In this document: in pieces, positions 31,614-40,645 of the stretch
Layout of the letters: each line of letters starts with the position of its first letter
Position numbering within the stretch: the stretch's first letter is position 1
Assembly: GCA_001570385.1 (NCBI GenBank)
Contig: BBYL01000040.1
Location: 1 to 64,000, forward strand
DNA from: Microtetraspora glauca
GTDB lineage: Bacteria; Actinomycetota; Actinomycetes; Streptosporangiales; Streptosporangiaceae
Direction: 5' to 3'
Length of the DNA stretch: 64,000 nt
The notes under the pieces: model-generated
The model's database searches: none
What the model was told of the DNA's origin: nothing
Seen by the model: the letters and a program-made list of their open reading frames with translations, nothing else
Translations under genes and position numbers: made by a program

Positions 31614-32524
31614 GCGGCCACCTTCGGCAGGATCCTGGCCGCCAGGCCGCCCCCGCGCACCAGCCGTACGGCGTCGGAGCCGAAACGGCGCTCCAGCCGG
31701 CCCTGCAGGAAGGTCGCCACGGCGGTCATGAGCATGTACCAGAGGCTCGCCACGATCAGCAGCTCCATGATCAGATTGTTCGCCTTGTATATCTGGCTGG
31801 CGTTGGTCATCAGGTCGTGCCCGGCGACCACGTAGACCAGCGAGGTGGTCTTCAGCATGGAGATGAACTCGTTGCCGGTCGGCGGGATGATGATGCGCAG
31901 CGCCTGCGGCAGCACGATGACCCGCATCCGCTTGGCCGGCGTCATGCCCAGCGCGTACGCCGCCTCGGTCTGGCCGCGGTCGACGGCCTGGATCCCGGCG
32001 CGCACGGTCTCGGCGAAGTAGGCGGCCAGGTTCAGCCCCAGCCCGAGCATGGCCGAGGTGAAGCCGGTCATCACCTGGTTGGTGTCCCACTTGAGGCCGA
32101 TCATGGTGAACGGGATCTTGAGCACCAGCTCGGGGAACAGGAACGCCAGATTGTACCAGAAGATGAGCTGCACCAGCACCGGCGTGCCGCGGAAGAACCA
32201 GATGTAGAACGTGGCCAGACCGCTCAGCACCGGGTTGTGCGCCAGCCGCATGATCGCGACCAGCACGCCCAGGACCAGCCCGAGGGCCGTGGCCAGCACC
32301 GAGATCTCGATGGTGACCCAGACCCCGCTCAGGATTCGCTCGTTGAACAGGTACCCGGCGACCTTGCCCCAGTCCAGGTTCGGGTTGGCCACGATGAGGT
32401 AGGCCAGCCGGGCCGCGACCGCCAGCGCGACCGCCGCGGCCAGCCAGCGGCCCCAGTGCCAGGTCCGCGCGACGGGGATCGGCCGGCCTGACGCGTCGGT
32501 GATCGGTTCGGTCCGCACGGTCAC
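31610..32524 (-). CDS. Polar amino-acid ABC transporter permease
   Basis: 304 residues from GTG 32524, coupled to the binding-protein gene (GTGA). A first helix (WLAAAVALAVAARLAYLIV) is followed by the HisM/GlnP domain with about five helices. WVTIEISVLATALGLVLGV and the EAA loop EAAYALGMTPAKRMRVIVLP are present. Only one permease gene exists, so the membrane part is probably a homodimer. A tail of about 25 residues follows the last helix. Confidence 0.93.
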   Translation of the reverse strand: MTVRTEPITDASGRPIPVARTWHWGRWLAAAVALAVAARLAYLIVANPNLDWGKVAGYLFNERILSGVWVTIEISVLATALGLVLGVLVAIMRLAHNPVLSGLATFYIWFFRGTPVLVQLIFWYNLAFLFPELVLKIPFTMIGLKWDTNQVMTGFTSAMLGLGLNLAAYFAETVRAGIQAVDRGQTEAAYALGMTPAKRMRVIVLPQALRIIIPPTGNEFISMLKTTSLVYVVAGHDLMTNASQIYKANNLIMELLIVASLWYMLMTAVATFLQGRLERRFGSDAVRLVRGGGLAARILPKVAA

Positions 32525-33468
32525 TTACCGCCGTTGATCACAGCGGACTGGACGGCCAGCTTGTCGAGGTTCCACGCCGCGAGCAGCTTGCCGTACTCGC
32601 CGCTCTGGATGAGCGCGTCCAGCGCGCCCTTGACGGACTCGATGAGCTCCTTGTTGTCTGGCTTCATCCCGATGCCCCACGGGCTCTCGGTGCCTTCGAG
32701 CGCGATCGCCTCCATGGCGAGCTTGGGATCGGCGGACTTGTAGGCGGCCACCACGTAGTCGGTGACGGTGGCCTGCGCCCGGCCGTTGCTCACCTGGAGC
32801 ATGGCCTCCGTGTCGCCGGGGAACTTCAGGATGTTCACCGCCGCCTTGCCGTCCTTCTTGCAGTCGGCGTCGTAGCTCTCGGCCAGCTCCATGGAGGAGC
32901 CGTTGTCGACGACGGAGACCGTCTTGCCGCACAGGTCCTTCGGCCCGGCGATGCCGGCCGCGTTCCCCGCCTTGACCAGCATCCCCGAGCCCGCCTGCAC
33001 GTAGTCGACGAAGGTGACCTGGCCCTGCCGCTCCGGGTTGTCGGTCATCGAGGAGATGACGAAGTCGTAGCGGCCGGTCAGCACGCCGGGGATCTGCGAG
33101 TTGAACTCCTCGTCGGTGATGGTCACCTTGACGCCGAGCTTCCTGGCGATGGCCCGGGCCAGGGCGGGGTCGAAACCGATCGGCGTCTTGCCGTCGGTGG
33201 CGAACAGTTCCATCGGCGGGTAGCCGATGGAGGAGACGACCTTCAGCCCGCCGGACTTGAGGCTCGCCGGCGCCTTGGCCGCGAGGTCCTTGTCCGGGGT
33301 GATGGCGTTGATGACGTCGGCCGCCTTCTCCTCGGTGGGAGCCTGGTCGAGGACGACGGCCGGGGCCGTGGCGGACGCGCCGTCGTCGTCCAGGGACTGG
33401 GCGCCGCAGGCAGCGGTGGCGGCGAGCAGCGCGCCGGCGGCGAGCGTGGTGAGGATCCGGGTGTTCAA
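32521..33468 (-). CDS. Amino-acid ABC transporter substrate-binding lipoprotein
   Basis: 315 residues. The start is TTG 33468, with AAGGAG 9 nt upstream. Lipoprotein signal peptide with lipobox LAATAAC, so it is anchored outside the membrane. The SBP_bac_3 domain spans about 75-300: FDPALARAIARKLGVKVTI, DFVISSMTDNPERQGQVTFVDY, and LCGKTVSVVDNGSSMEL. The Arg in PERQ and the Asp/Ser residues match alpha-amino-group binding. The context of racemase and D-acylase genes suggests a D- or modified amino acid, which is inference. Confidence 0.93.
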   Translation of the reverse strand: MNTRILTTLAAGALLAATAACGAQSLDDDGASATAPAVVLDQAPTEEKAADVINAITPDKDLAAKAPASLKSGGLKVVSSIGYPPMELFATDGKTPIGFDPALARAIARKLGVKVTITDEEFNSQIPGVLTGRYDFVISSMTDNPERQGQVTFVDYVQAGSGMLVKAGNAAGIAGPKDLCGKTVSVVDNGSSMELAESYDADCKKDGKAAVNILKFPGDTEAMLQVSNGRAQATVTDYVVAAYKSADPKLAMEAIALEGTESPWGIGMKPDNKELIESVKGALDALIQSGEYGKLLAAWNLDKLAVQSAVINGGK

Positions 33469-33482
33469 CGGGGGGTGCTCCT

Positions 33483-35087
33483 TCAGATTCGCTGCCAGCG
33501 GACTTCGCCGCCGACGACGGTGGTCATGACGTTGGTGCGCAGTACCGCGTCAGGCGACTCCCGGTAGGGGTCGGTGTCCACCGCGATGAAGTCGGCGAGC
33601 TTGCCGGGGGCGAGGACACCCTTGCGGTCGTCCTCGCCAGCGGCGTATGCGGCGCCCAGGGTGTGGGCGGTGATGGCCTCGGCCATGCTCAGCCGCTGTT
33701 CAGGCTGCCAGCCACCGGCGGGGGTGCCGTCGGTGCGGGTACGGGTCACCGCGGCGTACAGCGCGGCGAAGGGGTTGGGATGCTCGACCGGGGCGTCGGA
33801 GCCGAAGGCCAGCGCGACGCCGACGTTCAGCATCCCGCGCCAGGCGTAGGACGCCAGCTCGTGCCCGGCGAGCAGGGAGTCGACCAGGTCGATGTCGCTG
33901 GTGCAGTGCACGGGCTGCATCGAGGCGACGATGCCCAGACGCGCCATCCTGGCCAGGTCGCCGGGCCGCAGGTGCTGGGCGTGCTCGATGCGGTGGCGCA
34001 GCCCCGCCGCACGGCCGACGGCCTCGTAGGCGTCGATGACCAGGTGGGCCGCCCGGTCGCCGATGGCGTGCGTGGCCACCGCGATGCCGGCCCCCGACGC
34101 CCTGGCGAACAGCCTGACCAGGTCCTCGTACGGTGTGACCGCGATGCCCACGTTGCCCTGCTCGCCGGCGAAGGACTCGCTCATGTGGCAGGTGTGCGAG
34201 CCCAGCGCGCCGTCACTGAAGATCTTCACGGGGCCGGTGCGGACCCAGTCGTCGCCCTGGCCGGTACGGCGGCCCTCGGCGATGGCGGCCTCCAGGTGGA
34301 TCATCGGGATCGACTTGTGCACGCGCAGTTTCAGCTCGCCGGCGTCGTGCAGCTCCAGGTAGGCGGCGCGGCAGTCCTCACCGTCGATGTCGTGCACGCT
34401 GGTCAGGCCGAGCGCGAGCAGCTCCTCCTGCGCGGCGCGGAGCAGGTCACGCAGGTCGGGGGAGACCATCAGCCCGCGCAGCGGGTATGAGGCCGACTCG
34501 CGCAGGATGCCGGTGGGCTCCCCGTCCGCGTCTCTGACGATCTCGCCGCCCACCGGGTCGGGGGTGTTCGCGTCGATGCCGGCCAGCCGCAGCGCCGCGG
34601 AGTTGGCCCATACCGTGTGGCCGTCCACGCTGGGCAGCGCGACCGGAAGTTCGGGGCAGACCGAGTCGAGCGCGTACCGGTCCGGCTGCGTCGGCGGATC
34701 CCAGGTGTTGCTGTTCCACCGACCGCCGAACAGCCAGGCGCCCGGTCGCAGCCGCGCCGCGTGCGCGGCCACCTTGGCCAGCGCGTCGTCCAGGGAGCGC
34801 ACGTCGCGCAGGTCCACCGCGTCCAGGCTCTGGGCGTACTGCGCGGTGTGGATGTGGGCGTCGTAGAGCCCGGGGATCACCGCCGCGCCCTCCAGGTCGA
34901 TCAGCTCGGCGCCCGCGCCCGCGGCCTCGCGTACCTCCGCCTCTCCGCCGACGGCCAGCAGCAGCTCGCCGTCCACGGCCATGGCCTGGGCAGGCGGGGT
35001 GCCGCTGTCTCCTGTGTAGATGGCGGCGTTTCGGTACACGCGGATGCTCAATGTGACTCTCAAGGGCTCTCGAGTGACGGTGGCCAT
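33483..35087 (-). CDS. Amidohydrolase_3 family metal-dependent hydrolase (YtcJ-like)
   Basis: 534 residues. ATG 35087 is chosen; GTG 35090 and an internal GTG at 35057 are alternatives. The metal-binding entry HxH is in GLYDAHIHTAQY. The amidohydrolase barrel continues with FSDGALGSHTCHMSE, HAIGDRAAHLVIDAY, HRIEHAQHLRP and FGSDAPVEHPNPF. YtcJ-type enzymes hydrolyse amides, formamides or N-acyl groups. It lies 14 bp upstream of the binding-protein gene in the same operon, so its substrate or product is probably what the transporter imports. It is divergent from the LysR gene. Confidence 0.9.
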   Translation of the reverse strand: MATVTREPLRVTLSIRVYRNAAIYTGDSGTPPAQAMAVDGELLLAVGGEAEVREAAGAGAELIDLEGAAVIPGLYDAHIHTAQYAQSLDAVDLRDVRSLDDALAKVAAHAARLRPGAWLFGGRWNSNTWDPPTQPDRYALDSVCPELPVALPSVDGHTVWANSAALRLAGIDANTPDPVGGEIVRDADGEPTGILRESASYPLRGLMVSPDLRDLLRAAQEELLALGLTSVHDIDGEDCRAAYLELHDAGELKLRVHKSIPMIHLEAAIAEGRRTGQGDDWVRTGPVKIFSDGALGSHTCHMSESFAGEQGNVGIAVTPYEDLVRLFARASGAGIAVATHAIGDRAAHLVIDAYEAVGRAAGLRHRIEHAQHLRPGDLARMARLGIVASMQPVHCTSDIDLVDSLLAGHELASYAWRGMLNVGVALAFGSDAPVEHPNPFAALYAAVTRTRTDGTPAGGWQPEQRLSMAEAITAHTLGAAYAAGEDDRKGVLAPGKLADFIAVDTDPYRESPDAVLRTNVMTTVVGGEVRWQRI

Positions 35088-35163
35088 CACTGTAGGAGTG
35101 GCGAAAAGAAGTCGGAAGCGCTATAAACACGACATTTGGCGACGCTGAGAATAAGGAACGCTA

Positions 35164-36039
35164 ATGCTGAAGCCGGAACACCTGCGCACGCTCCGTGAGG
35201 TCGTCCAGCTGGGGTCCTTCGCCGCCGCCGCCAACCGGCTCGGTTACACCTCCTCGGCCGTGTCCCAGCAGATGGCCGCGCTGGAGCGGAAGATGGGCGT
35301 GAAGCTGTTCGACCGCTCGGCCCACAGCGTGCTGCCCACCAGCGCCGCCGAGGTGCTGGCCAGGCACGCGGAGACCGTGCTCATGGACATCGAGCGCATG
35401 GTCGCCACCGTCCAGGCCGTGCACAGGAACAGCGGCGGCCAGATCCACCTGGGCATCTTTCCCAGCTTCGCCGACGTGCTGGCCGGTGTCCTGCGACGGA
35501 TGGAGCCGCAGGACCGGGCCGGGATCAAGGTCTCCGTCGCCGAGTCCTCCCAGCTCATCCCGCGTCTGGGCGCCGGCGGCGAGATGGACGCGGCGATCGT
35601 CTACCAGGTGGGGAACTCCGGCCTGTCCTGGCCGTCGGCACTCGGACGGCACTGGATCGCCGAGGACCGCTACAAGATCGTCCACCCGCGCGACTGGCTC
35701 GACCTCGCGCCCTACCGGGTCGAGCAGCTCGTCGACCTGCCGTGGATCATGCATCATCCCGGCAGCAGCGACGCCTCCTTCTTCGACAGCGTCTTCGCCC
35801 GGTGGAACCTGCGCCCCCGGGTGGCCTGCTACTCCGACGACTTCAAGATCACGTTGACGATGGTCGAGGCGGGCATAGGCGCGGCCCTCGTGACCGACCT
35901 CGCGCTGCGCGGGCACGGCAGGGACGTCGTGGTCGCCGACGTGCCGTGGCTGAACACCAGCCGCAGTATCTTCAGCCTGGTCCGCCCCGAGCGCGAGACC
36001 GCGTCCCTGCACTCCCTGCTGGACGCGCTGGCGGTCTGA
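35164..36039 (+). CDS. LysR-family transcriptional regulator
   Basis: 291 residues. The N-terminal winged helix reads LRTLREVVQLGSFAAAANRLGYTSSAVSQQMAALERKMG with the canonical LysR pattern. The co-inducer domain from about residue 90 begins IHLGIFPSFADVLAG. It diverges from the amidohydrolase/transporter operon across 76 bp, the classic LysR arrangement, and so probably activates that operon in response to a pathway metabolite. The intergenic region includes AT-rich GCTATAAACACGACATTTGG, a reasonable binding region. Confidence 0.93.
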   Translation: MLKPEHLRTLREVVQLGSFAAAANRLGYTSSAVSQQMAALERKMGVKLFDRSAHSVLPTSAAEVLARHAETVLMDIERMVATVQAVHRNSGGQIHLGIFPSFADVLAGVLRRMEPQDRAGIKVSVAESSQLIPRLGAGGEMDAAIVYQVGNSGLSWPSALGRHWIAEDRYKIVHPRDWLDLAPYRVEQLVDLPWIMHHPGSSDASFFDSVFARWNLRPRVACYSDDFKITLTMVEAGIGAALVTDLALRGHGRDVVVADVPWLNTSRSIFSLVRPERETASLHSLLDALAV

Positions 36040-36109
36040 CCGGCGGCGGCGCCGATCCGCGCTCGCGACGGGCGGCGTTCACCAGACACATCCCCAGGAG
36101 ATCCCGACC

Positions 36110-37158
36110 ATGGAAATGGAACACGAGGCGGCGATCGTCAGGTCCGCCGAGGCCATTCGGCTCCACCGCGGGCACAACATCCTCATCGAGTCCGGTGCCG
36201 AGCCGGTCATCGACCGGCTCGCGCGCCTCGACCGGCCGGTGCCCGCCACACCGCCCGAGCTGTGGGGCTGGACGTTCGTGGTCAAGGACATGATCGATGT
36301 CGCCGGTCTCCGCACGACCCGCGGCTCCGTCCTGTACGGGAGCGAGGAGGCCCTGACCACCGCGCCGTGCGTCGAACTGCTGGAACGCGCCGGAGGGCTC
36401 CTGGTCGGCAAGGCGAACCAGCACGAGTTCGCCTGGGGCGTCACGAGCGAGAACCCGCACTGGGGCGATGTGCGCAACCCACGCCATGAACACCTGGCCC
36501 CCGGCGGGTCGAGCGGCGGCACGGCGGCGGCGCTCGCCGCCGGCATCGCCCGGGTCGGCCTCGGTACGGACACCGGAGGTTCGGTGCGGATCCCGGCGGC
36601 CTGCTGCGGCGTCGTCGGACTGCGCCCGAGGGCCGGCGCCGTTTCGGCCGAGGGGGTCGCGCCGCTCGCTCCGATGTTCGACGTGGTCGGGCCGATGGCC
36701 ACGTCGGTCGCCGACTGCGCGCGCGTGTGGCAGGCGCTCTCCGGGGAGGCCGTCCCGCCACCCCCCTCACTGTCGGGGCTGGTCGTCGGCGTCGCCGAAG
36801 GGTGCGCGCAGGCCGGGGAGTTCGCGGACCTGGGCGCCGAGGTACGCGAGATCGCCCTGCCGTACGACATCCTCTCCCCGTACTGGACGATCGTGGGCGC
36901 GCAGGCCCGGCGCACCCACGAGGCCACGTATCCGAAGAACGCCGCGAGCTAACGCTCGGCGGCCCCGCGCCGCGGGTCGGATGCGACGAGGCCGCCGTGC
37001 GCGGCGAGGTCGGCCGGATCACGTCCGTCGTGTCCGCGCTCGGCCTGCCCGCGCTGGCCGTCGGAGACCTGCAGATGGTGGGGCGCGGGGAGGCCGACGT
37101 CCTGCGGGCCGGCCTGTGCCGGGAGGCCCGTGGGGGTGCGATCCCCGAGCCGCGCTGA
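36110..37158 (+). pseudogene. Amidase-signature enzyme, disrupted by internal deletion and frameshift
   Basis: 36110-36952 encodes the N-terminal 280 residues of an amidase. The catalytic Lys is in FVVKDMID, GGSSGGTAAALAAGIARVGLG holds the cis-Ser, and TDTGGSVRIPAACCG holds the nucleophilic Ser. A stop at 36950-36952 follows TYPKNAAS. The end of an amidase then appears in another frame: TLGGPAPRVGCDE...RITSVVSALGLPALAVG...EADVLRAG, stopping at 37158. About 60-100 residues normally found between them are missing. The original enzyme resembled allophanate hydrolase/AtzF-type amidases. The product is presumably inactive or lost. Confidence 0.8.
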
Positions 37159-37161
37159 ACG

Positions 37162-38202
37162 TCAGATACGCGGCGACAGGCTCCACGGATCCACCGGGAC
37201 GACTCCCGTGCAGCGGCCGAAGGGGTCGAGCACCCGCCCGTAGAGCTTCGACTGCCGCAGGACGATCTGCCGGTCGGCGACGCTCACGTACGGGAACCGC
37301 TCCTCGAGGCGCACCACCAGCGGATGCAGGTCGGAGACCCCGTGCAGGCCGACGGTGAGGAGCATGTTGCGGGCACCCGCGAGCGCCGCGCACGTCCGCG
37401 TCTCCGGCCAGTCGAGGAGCGCCCGGCCGGTCTCCTCCAGCAGACCGTCCGGCATCCGCAGCCACAACACCGCCGAGGAGTGCCAGCCCGCGTGCGCGCG
37501 CGCCAGGTCGCAGCGGAAGTCGATGTCGCCGGTCGCGACCAGCCGTGACAGCCGCCGCTGCACCGTGCGCTCGGACATGCCGACGGCACCCGCCAGCTCG
37601 GCGTAACCAGCGCGGCCGTCCGCGAGCAGTGCCTTGAACAGCCGCCGGTCGATCTCGTCCATCTCCCTGGTGGACTCCGGCGGCCCGGGTCGCCTGGTCA
37701 GCACGCTCGCGGACCTGGGCGACAACACGCGCAGCCGCCAGCGGCACGACGCCTCGAAGACGCGCGTGGCGAGATGGGTGCGCACCTTCGCCACGCCGGG
37801 TACCCGCGGCAGGTCCGTGAGCAGGTAGTCCGCGAGCGCCGGCATCGACGCGGCGACGGCGATCACGAAGAGGTCGTGACCCGCGGCGACGTGCTGGACG
37901 GTGATGAGGTGCCCCGCCGTCGCGAGCCTGCCCGCGACCTCGACCGCCGCTCCGGCCTCGCAGTCGATCTCCAGGAACGCCATGCTCATCGCGTGCATCT
38001 GGCGCCGTCCCAGGGCGACGGTGGTCCACGCCTCCCCGGTGCCGTTCAGCCGCTGCCAGCGCCGCGCCGCCGTCACCGGGTCCGCGCCGGTCGCCGCCCC
38101 GACGTCCACCCAGCTCGCCCGTGGGTTGATCTGGAGGGCGTCGATGAGTTCGAGGTCGGTCTCCGACAACAACCGCGGAGGCTCGACGCCGGAATCCTGC
38201 AC
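37162..38202 (-). CDS. Lrp/AsnC-family regulator with two DNA-binding/ligand modules
   Basis: 346 residues from GTG 38202 with AAGGGAG 6 nt upstream. Two Lrp-like halves are fused. The first starts LLSETDLELIDALQINPRASW and has a RAM-like sheet; the second starts MDEIDRRLFKALLADGRAGYAELAGAVGMSERTVQRRL and ends with another RAM domain. Such double-length Lrp proteins occur in actinomycetes. It lies between the decayed amidase and the divergent deacylase-racemase operon, which it probably controls in response to an amino acid. Confidence 0.87.
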   Translation of the reverse strand: MQDSGVEPPRLLSETDLELIDALQINPRASWVDVGAATGADPVTAARRWQRLNGTGEAWTTVALGRRQMHAMSMAFLEIDCEAGAAVEVAGRLATAGHLITVQHVAAGHDLFVIAVAASMPALADYLLTDLPRVPGVAKVRTHLATRVFEASCRWRLRVLSPRSASVLTRRPGPPESTREMDEIDRRLFKALLADGRAGYAELAGAVGMSERTVQRRLSRLVATGDIDFRCDLARAHAGWHSSAVLWLRMPDGLLEETGRALLDWPETRTCAALAGARNMLLTVGLHGVSDLHPLVVRLEERFPYVSVADRQIVLRQSKLYGRVLDPFGRCTGVVPVDPWSLSPRI

Positions 38203-38349
38203 GATCACTCCCTTGGTGTCATATTGCTGCGTTCGGACACCGGGCACACCGTATACCTCGATCCTTGTGCGGGCAGCCGTCCCCGGCTCGCCTTCTGGCT
38301 CGCTCCCTGGATCGCCCCTCGGTCGCCGTGGGGGAGAGGACGCTTCCCG

Positions 38350-39843
38350 ATGACTCCGCCGCGCGACTGCGACCTGGTGCTGGCCGGGGGGCGGGTCGTC
38401 GATCCCGAGTCCGGCCTGGACGCGGTCGCGGACGTCGCCGTCAGCGGCGGCACGATCGTCGCGGTCGGTGAGTCGTCCGGATTCCGCCCGGCACGGACGC
38501 TCGACGTGTCCGGTCACATCGTGACCGCCGGGTTCGTCGACCTGCACAGCCACGCGCAGACCATCCCCTCCCTGCGCCTCCAGGCGCTGGACGGGGTCAC
38601 CACCGCCTTGGATCTGGAGGCGGGCGCGGGCGACGTGGCCCGCGCGCTCGCGAGCGCCGCGGCGGAGGGCCGCCCCGTCAACTACGGCTACTCGGCCTCG
38701 TGGGCGCAGGCCAGGATGGGCGTCCTGGACGGCACGCCCCCGGTACACGGACCGCTCGGCTTCGCGGCGGGCATCGGGGGCAGCGCCGGACGGCAGGGGC
38801 CCGCGGCCCCCGCCGCGCTCTCCCGGATCATCGGCCGCCTGGAGGAGGAGATCGGCGCGGGCGCGCTGGGCATCGGCGTGCTCCTCGGGTACGCCCCGCG
38901 AACCGGCAGGGGCGAGTACATGCGCGTGGCGAGCACGGCCGCGCGCCTGGGCGTGCCGACCTTCACGCACGCGCGCTTCAAGAACCGGGACGACCCGGAG
39001 ACGGCGCTGGAAGGCGCGGCCGAGGTCGTCGCGGCGGCGGCGGGGACCGGCGCGCACATGCACCTGTGCCACCTGAACTCCACCTCGCTGCGTGCCGTCG
39101 ACGAGGTCGCGGAGCTGGTCGGCGGCGCACGCTCGCGCGGGCTCGCCATCACGACCGAGGCCTATCCGTACGGCGCGGGGATGACCGCGGTCGGCGCCCC
39201 GTTCCTGCGTCCTGACCGCCTTCCCCGTCTCGGCCTCCGCCCCTCGGACCTGGTCGTCGTGGCCACGGGCGAGCGTCCCGAGGACGAGGAGAGGCTCCTG
39301 CGGATCCGGCAGGACACCCCCGAGGCGCTGGTCGTCGTCCACTACTTCGACGAGGCTTCGGCAGCGGACCTGGCCGTGATCAGGCGCGCGTTGCTGCTCG
39401 ACGACACCGCGGTCGCCTCGGACGCCGTCCCCTTCACCGACGCGGGCGGCGCGCCCGTCGAGGGCGACCGTCCCATGCCGTCCGACGCCGTCTCGCATCC
39501 GCGCAGCTCCGGCACCTTCGCGCGGTTCCTGCGCACGATGGTGCGGGAGACCGCGACGTTGTCGCTGCGCGAGGCCCTGCGCCGCTGCTCGCTGCTGCCC
39601 GCCACCTTCCTCCAGGCCGCCTGCCCGGCCATGGCACGCAAGGGACGCGTACGGGCGGGCTGCGACGCCGACCTCGTGGTCTTCGACCTCGCCGAGGTCG
39701 CCGACCGGTCGACGTACCAGACCCCGGCGACGTCGTCGATCGGCTTCACACACGTGTTCGTCGGGGGAGAGGCCGTGGTGCGCGACGGCGCCCTGGTGCC
39801 CTCCGTACTGCCCGGCCGTGCCATCGTCGGAGGTGCCCGATGA
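38350..39843 (+). CDS. N-acyl-D-amino-acid deacylase-like amidohydrolase
   Basis: 497 residues from ATG 38350. The composite beta domain begins DLVLAGGRVVDPESGLDAV. The metal-site HxH-like motif is GFVDLHSHAQ. HMHLCHLNSTS provides barrel His ligands, and SDAVPFTDAGG the late catalytic Asp. LLPATFLQAACPAMARKGRV and CDADLVVFD match the end of D-aminoacylases/dihydroorotase-like enzymes. It hydrolyses an N-acyl or amide bond. The ATGA overlap with an Asp/Glu racemase supports a D-amino acid product. Exact specificity is not determined. Confidence 0.88.
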   Translation: MTPPRDCDLVLAGGRVVDPESGLDAVADVAVSGGTIVAVGESSGFRPARTLDVSGHIVTAGFVDLHSHAQTIPSLRLQALDGVTTALDLEAGAGDVARALASAAAEGRPVNYGYSASWAQARMGVLDGTPPVHGPLGFAAGIGGSAGRQGPAAPAALSRIIGRLEEEIGAGALGIGVLLGYAPRTGRGEYMRVASTAARLGVPTFTHARFKNRDDPETALEGAAEVVAAAAGTGAHMHLCHLNSTSLRAVDEVAELVGGARSRGLAITTEAYPYGAGMTAVGAPFLRPDRLPRLGLRPSDLVVVATGERPEDEERLLRIRQDTPEALVVVHYFDEASAADLAVIRRALLLDDTAVASDAVPFTDAGGAPVEGDRPMPSDAVSHPRSSGTFARFLRTMVRETATLSLREALRRCSLLPATFLQAACPAMARKGRVRAGCDADLVVFDLAEVADRSTYQTPATSSIGFTHVFVGGEAVVRDGALVPSVLPGRAIVGGAR

Positions 39844-40532
39844 GCGAGCCCCGGCTGGTCGGCGTCCTCGGCGGCATGGGCCCGGCGGCCACCGTCGACT
39901 TCTACGGCAAGCTCGTGGAGGAGACGGCGGCCACCTGCGACCAGGGGCACGTGCCCATCGTCATCTGGGGCGATCCTCGCGTCCCCGATCGTTCCCTGAG
40001 CCTGCTCGGCGGCGGCGAGGACCCGACCCCGCACCTGCGGCGCGGCATCGAGGCGCTGAAGCGGGCGGGATGCGAGGTGCTCGCCGTTCCCTGCAACACC
40101 GCCCACGCCTTCGTGCCGCGCCTGGCGGACGAGGCCGGGCTGGAGCTGGTGAGCATCATCGAGGTCACGGCCGACGCCCTCGCGGCGGACGGCGTCGGAG
40201 CCGCTGGCGTACTGGCCACCACGGGCACCCTGCGCGCGGGCCTGTACGCGGACGCGCTGCGGCGGCGCGGCGTCGAGATCGTCGAGCCGGACGCGCCCGG
40301 CCAGCGGCAGGTCATGGCGGCCATCGGCGCCGTCAAGAGCGGCGGCGCCGGGCCCGCCCACCGTCGCGCGCTCGCGGAGGTCTCGCGGTCCCTCGCCGAT
40401 CGCGGCGCGGAGCGGATCGTCACCGCGTGCACCGAGATCGTCCTGGCTCTGGACGTGTCCCGCGTCCCCGTGCCGGTGCTCGACCCCGCCCGCCTGCTGG
40501 CCCGCCGGGTCGCCGACGTGGCACTCGGCTGA
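39840..40532 (+). CDS. Aspartate/glutamate racemase family protein
   Basis: 230 residues. The two catalytic cysteines of the Asp/Glu racemase superfamily are present in VPCNTAH and TACTEI. GVLGGMGPAATVDFY is the conserved N-terminal phosphate/substrate loop. It probably interconverts L- and D-Asp or Glu without PLP. It is the second gene of the deacylase operon; together they would release a D-amino acid and convert it to the L form for metabolism. Hydantoin racemase-like activity is an alternative. Confidence 0.92.
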   Translation: MSEPRLVGVLGGMGPAATVDFYGKLVEETAATCDQGHVPIVIWGDPRVPDRSLSLLGGGEDPTPHLRRGIEALKRAGCEVLAVPCNTAHAFVPRLADEAGLELVSIIEVTADALAADGVGAAGVLATTGTLRAGLYADALRRRGVEIVEPDAPGQRQVMAAIGAVKSGGAGPAHRRALAEVSRSLADRGAERIVTACTEIVLALDVSRVPVPVLDPARLLARRVADVALG

Positions 40533-40645
40533 GGCGCGCGCGGGACCCCGTCGGCCACGCGGGGTCGGAGCTTCCCCAAGTGGTTCACAAGTAGCGATCG
40601 ATAGACACATCCCCGTCATATCGGCTGCTGAGTCCTGGGGGTCTC

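Noticed and set aside
38203..39753. Upstream extension of the Lrp-type gene across the divergent deacylase gene
   Set aside because: The extension overlaps the whole coding region of a clear amidohydrolase on the other strand; GTG 38202 has its own ribosome site.
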